Assembly (NCBI GenBank): GCA_900317065.1
Contig: ONFK01000017.1
Location: 1-13,589 of the forward strand
Length of the DNA stretch: 13,589 nt
Direction of reading: 5' to 3'
Origin: an uncultured Bacteroidales bacterium
Lineage (GTDB): Bacteria > Bacteroidota > Bacteroidia > Bacteroidales > UBA932
The notes under the pieces are model-generated. The model saw only the letters and a list, made by a program, of their open reading frames with translations. It was not told the origin of the DNA and ran no database searches. A program made the position numbers and the translations under genes. Shown here piece by piece: positions 13,117 through 13,589 of the stretch. Position 1 is the first letter of the stretch; each line of letters opens with the position of its first letter.

Positions 13117-13154
13117 CGTGTTTATAAACAAGCATAAAACTATAGAAGAAAAAT

Positions 13155-13589
13155 ATGGACAGTGAGGGAAATTTCAATGAAGTGAATCACGGTTATATCG
13201 AGCCTGTCGAGATCGATCACGAGATGCGGAGCGCCTACATCGACTATTCGATGTCGGTTATTGTGTCACGAGCTCTTCCGGACGTCCGCGACGGTCTGAA
13301 GCCCGTGCAGCGCAGGGTGCTTTTCGGGATGGACGGGCTCGGCCTGTCTTACGGCGGTCAGACGAAGAAATCCGCCCGTATCGTGGGCGAGGTGCTCGGT
13401 AAGTTCCATCCGCACGGAGACAGCTCCGTATACGACGCAATGGCGCGTCTCGCCCAGGGGTGGAACCAGCGTTATCCGCTGGTGTACGGCCAGGGCAACT
13501 TCGGAAGCATGGACGGCGACCCTGTCGCTGCAATGCGATACACCGAGGCCAAACTCGAGAAAATGTCGGAAGATGTCATCTCGGACATC
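13155..13589 (+). CDS. gyrA: DNA gyrase subunit A, N-terminal part (runs off right edge)
   Basis: The 145 codons from ATG at 13155 to the edge are all in frame. The type IIA topoisomerase A-subunit start is unmistakable: YIDYSMSVIVSRALPDVRDGLKPVQRRVLFGM (28-59), KKSARIVGEVLGKFHPHGDSSVYDAMARLAQ (71-101) and GQGNFGSMDGDPVAAMRYTEAKL (112-134). Arg128-Tyr129 is the catalytic pair; Tyr129 forms the covalent DNA link (Tyr122 in E. coli). It is gyrase rather than topoisomerase IV because it keeps the GyrA-type HPHGDSSVYD and GQGNFGS segments; Bacteroidota ParC has a different stretch here, as I recall. The protein pairs with GyrB to introduce negative supercoils. The quinolone-contact positions are Ser90 and Asp94 (E. 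coli Ser83 and Asp87), both wild type, with Ser91 where E. coli has Ala84. The remaining roughly 700 codons lie outside. Confidence 0.96.
   Translation, partial: MDSEGNFNEVNHGYIEPVEIDHEMRSAYIDYSMSVIVSRALPDVRDGLKPVQRRVLFGMDGLGLSYGGQTKKSARIVGEVLGKFHPHGDSSVYDAMARLAQGWNQRYPLVYGQGNFGSMDGDPVAAMRYTEAKLEKMSEDVISDI

Noticed and set aside
1..13589. Mobile elements, prophage genes, CRISPR arrays, tRNA or rRNA genes.
   Set aside because: None were found: no transposase or integrase motifs, no spaced direct repeats, and no tRNA-like cloverleaf sequence in the few short gaps.

Overview
The window reads as chromosomal housekeeping DNA from a fairly GC-rich member of the Bacteroidota, most likely Bacteroidales. 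Four things support this. The AT-rich gaps carry the Bacteroidota -7 promoter element TAnnTTTG. Lineage-typical families are present (DUF3822, DUF4293, two-domain FKBP lipoprotein, DHH/NrnA phosphoesterase, YghO-like acyltransferase). The RF1 and GyrA sequences resemble those of this phylum. Ribosome-binding sites are weak. The genus cannot be fixed from this stretch. No rRNA, tRNA, CRISPR array, insertion sequence, integrase or phage gene is visible. Every stretch longer than about 100 bases is covered by a gene.

Layout. (1) Positions 1-3650, minus strand: a tightly packed unit read nrnA, FKBP-type prolyl isomerase lipoprotein, MATE exporter, then a serine hydrolase cut by the left edge. (2) Positions 3742-5452, plus strand: an unnamed membrane-anchored protein, a short DUF3822 protein with a striking hairpin in its coding sequence, and rsmD. 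(3) Positions 5439-6230, minus strand: mazG, whose 3' end overlaps rsmD. (4) Positions 6282-11593, plus strand: a CoA-transferase with its own promoter, then a five-gene run: YghO-like acyltransferase, prfA, membrane LytTR regulator, DUF4293 membrane protein, nucleoside phosphorylase. (5) Positions 11590-13055, minus strand: a stand-alone Clp N-domain protein translationally coupled to a secreted esterase-like hydrolase. (6) From 13155, plus strand: the start of gyrA, running off the right edge.

Shared themes are translation (prfA, rsmD), nucleotide and RNA-fragment clean-up (nrnA, mazG, nucleoside phosphorylase), DNA topology (gyrA) and envelope functions (MATE exporter, FKBP lipoprotein, serine hydrolase, LytTR membrane protein, possibly sphingolipid acylation by the YghO-like enzyme). 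Each of the three divergent gaps (3651-3741, 6231-6281, 13056-13154) carries a TAnnTTTG element on both strands, so each gene pair probably shares a compact two-way promoter.

No obviously new multigene system is present. The best leads are the hairpin inside the DUF3822 gene, the coupled LytTR/DUF4293 pair, the possible bacterial ceramide synthase, the ATPase-less ClpC-like protein next to gyrA, and the face-to-face promoters between mazG and the CoA-transferase gene.
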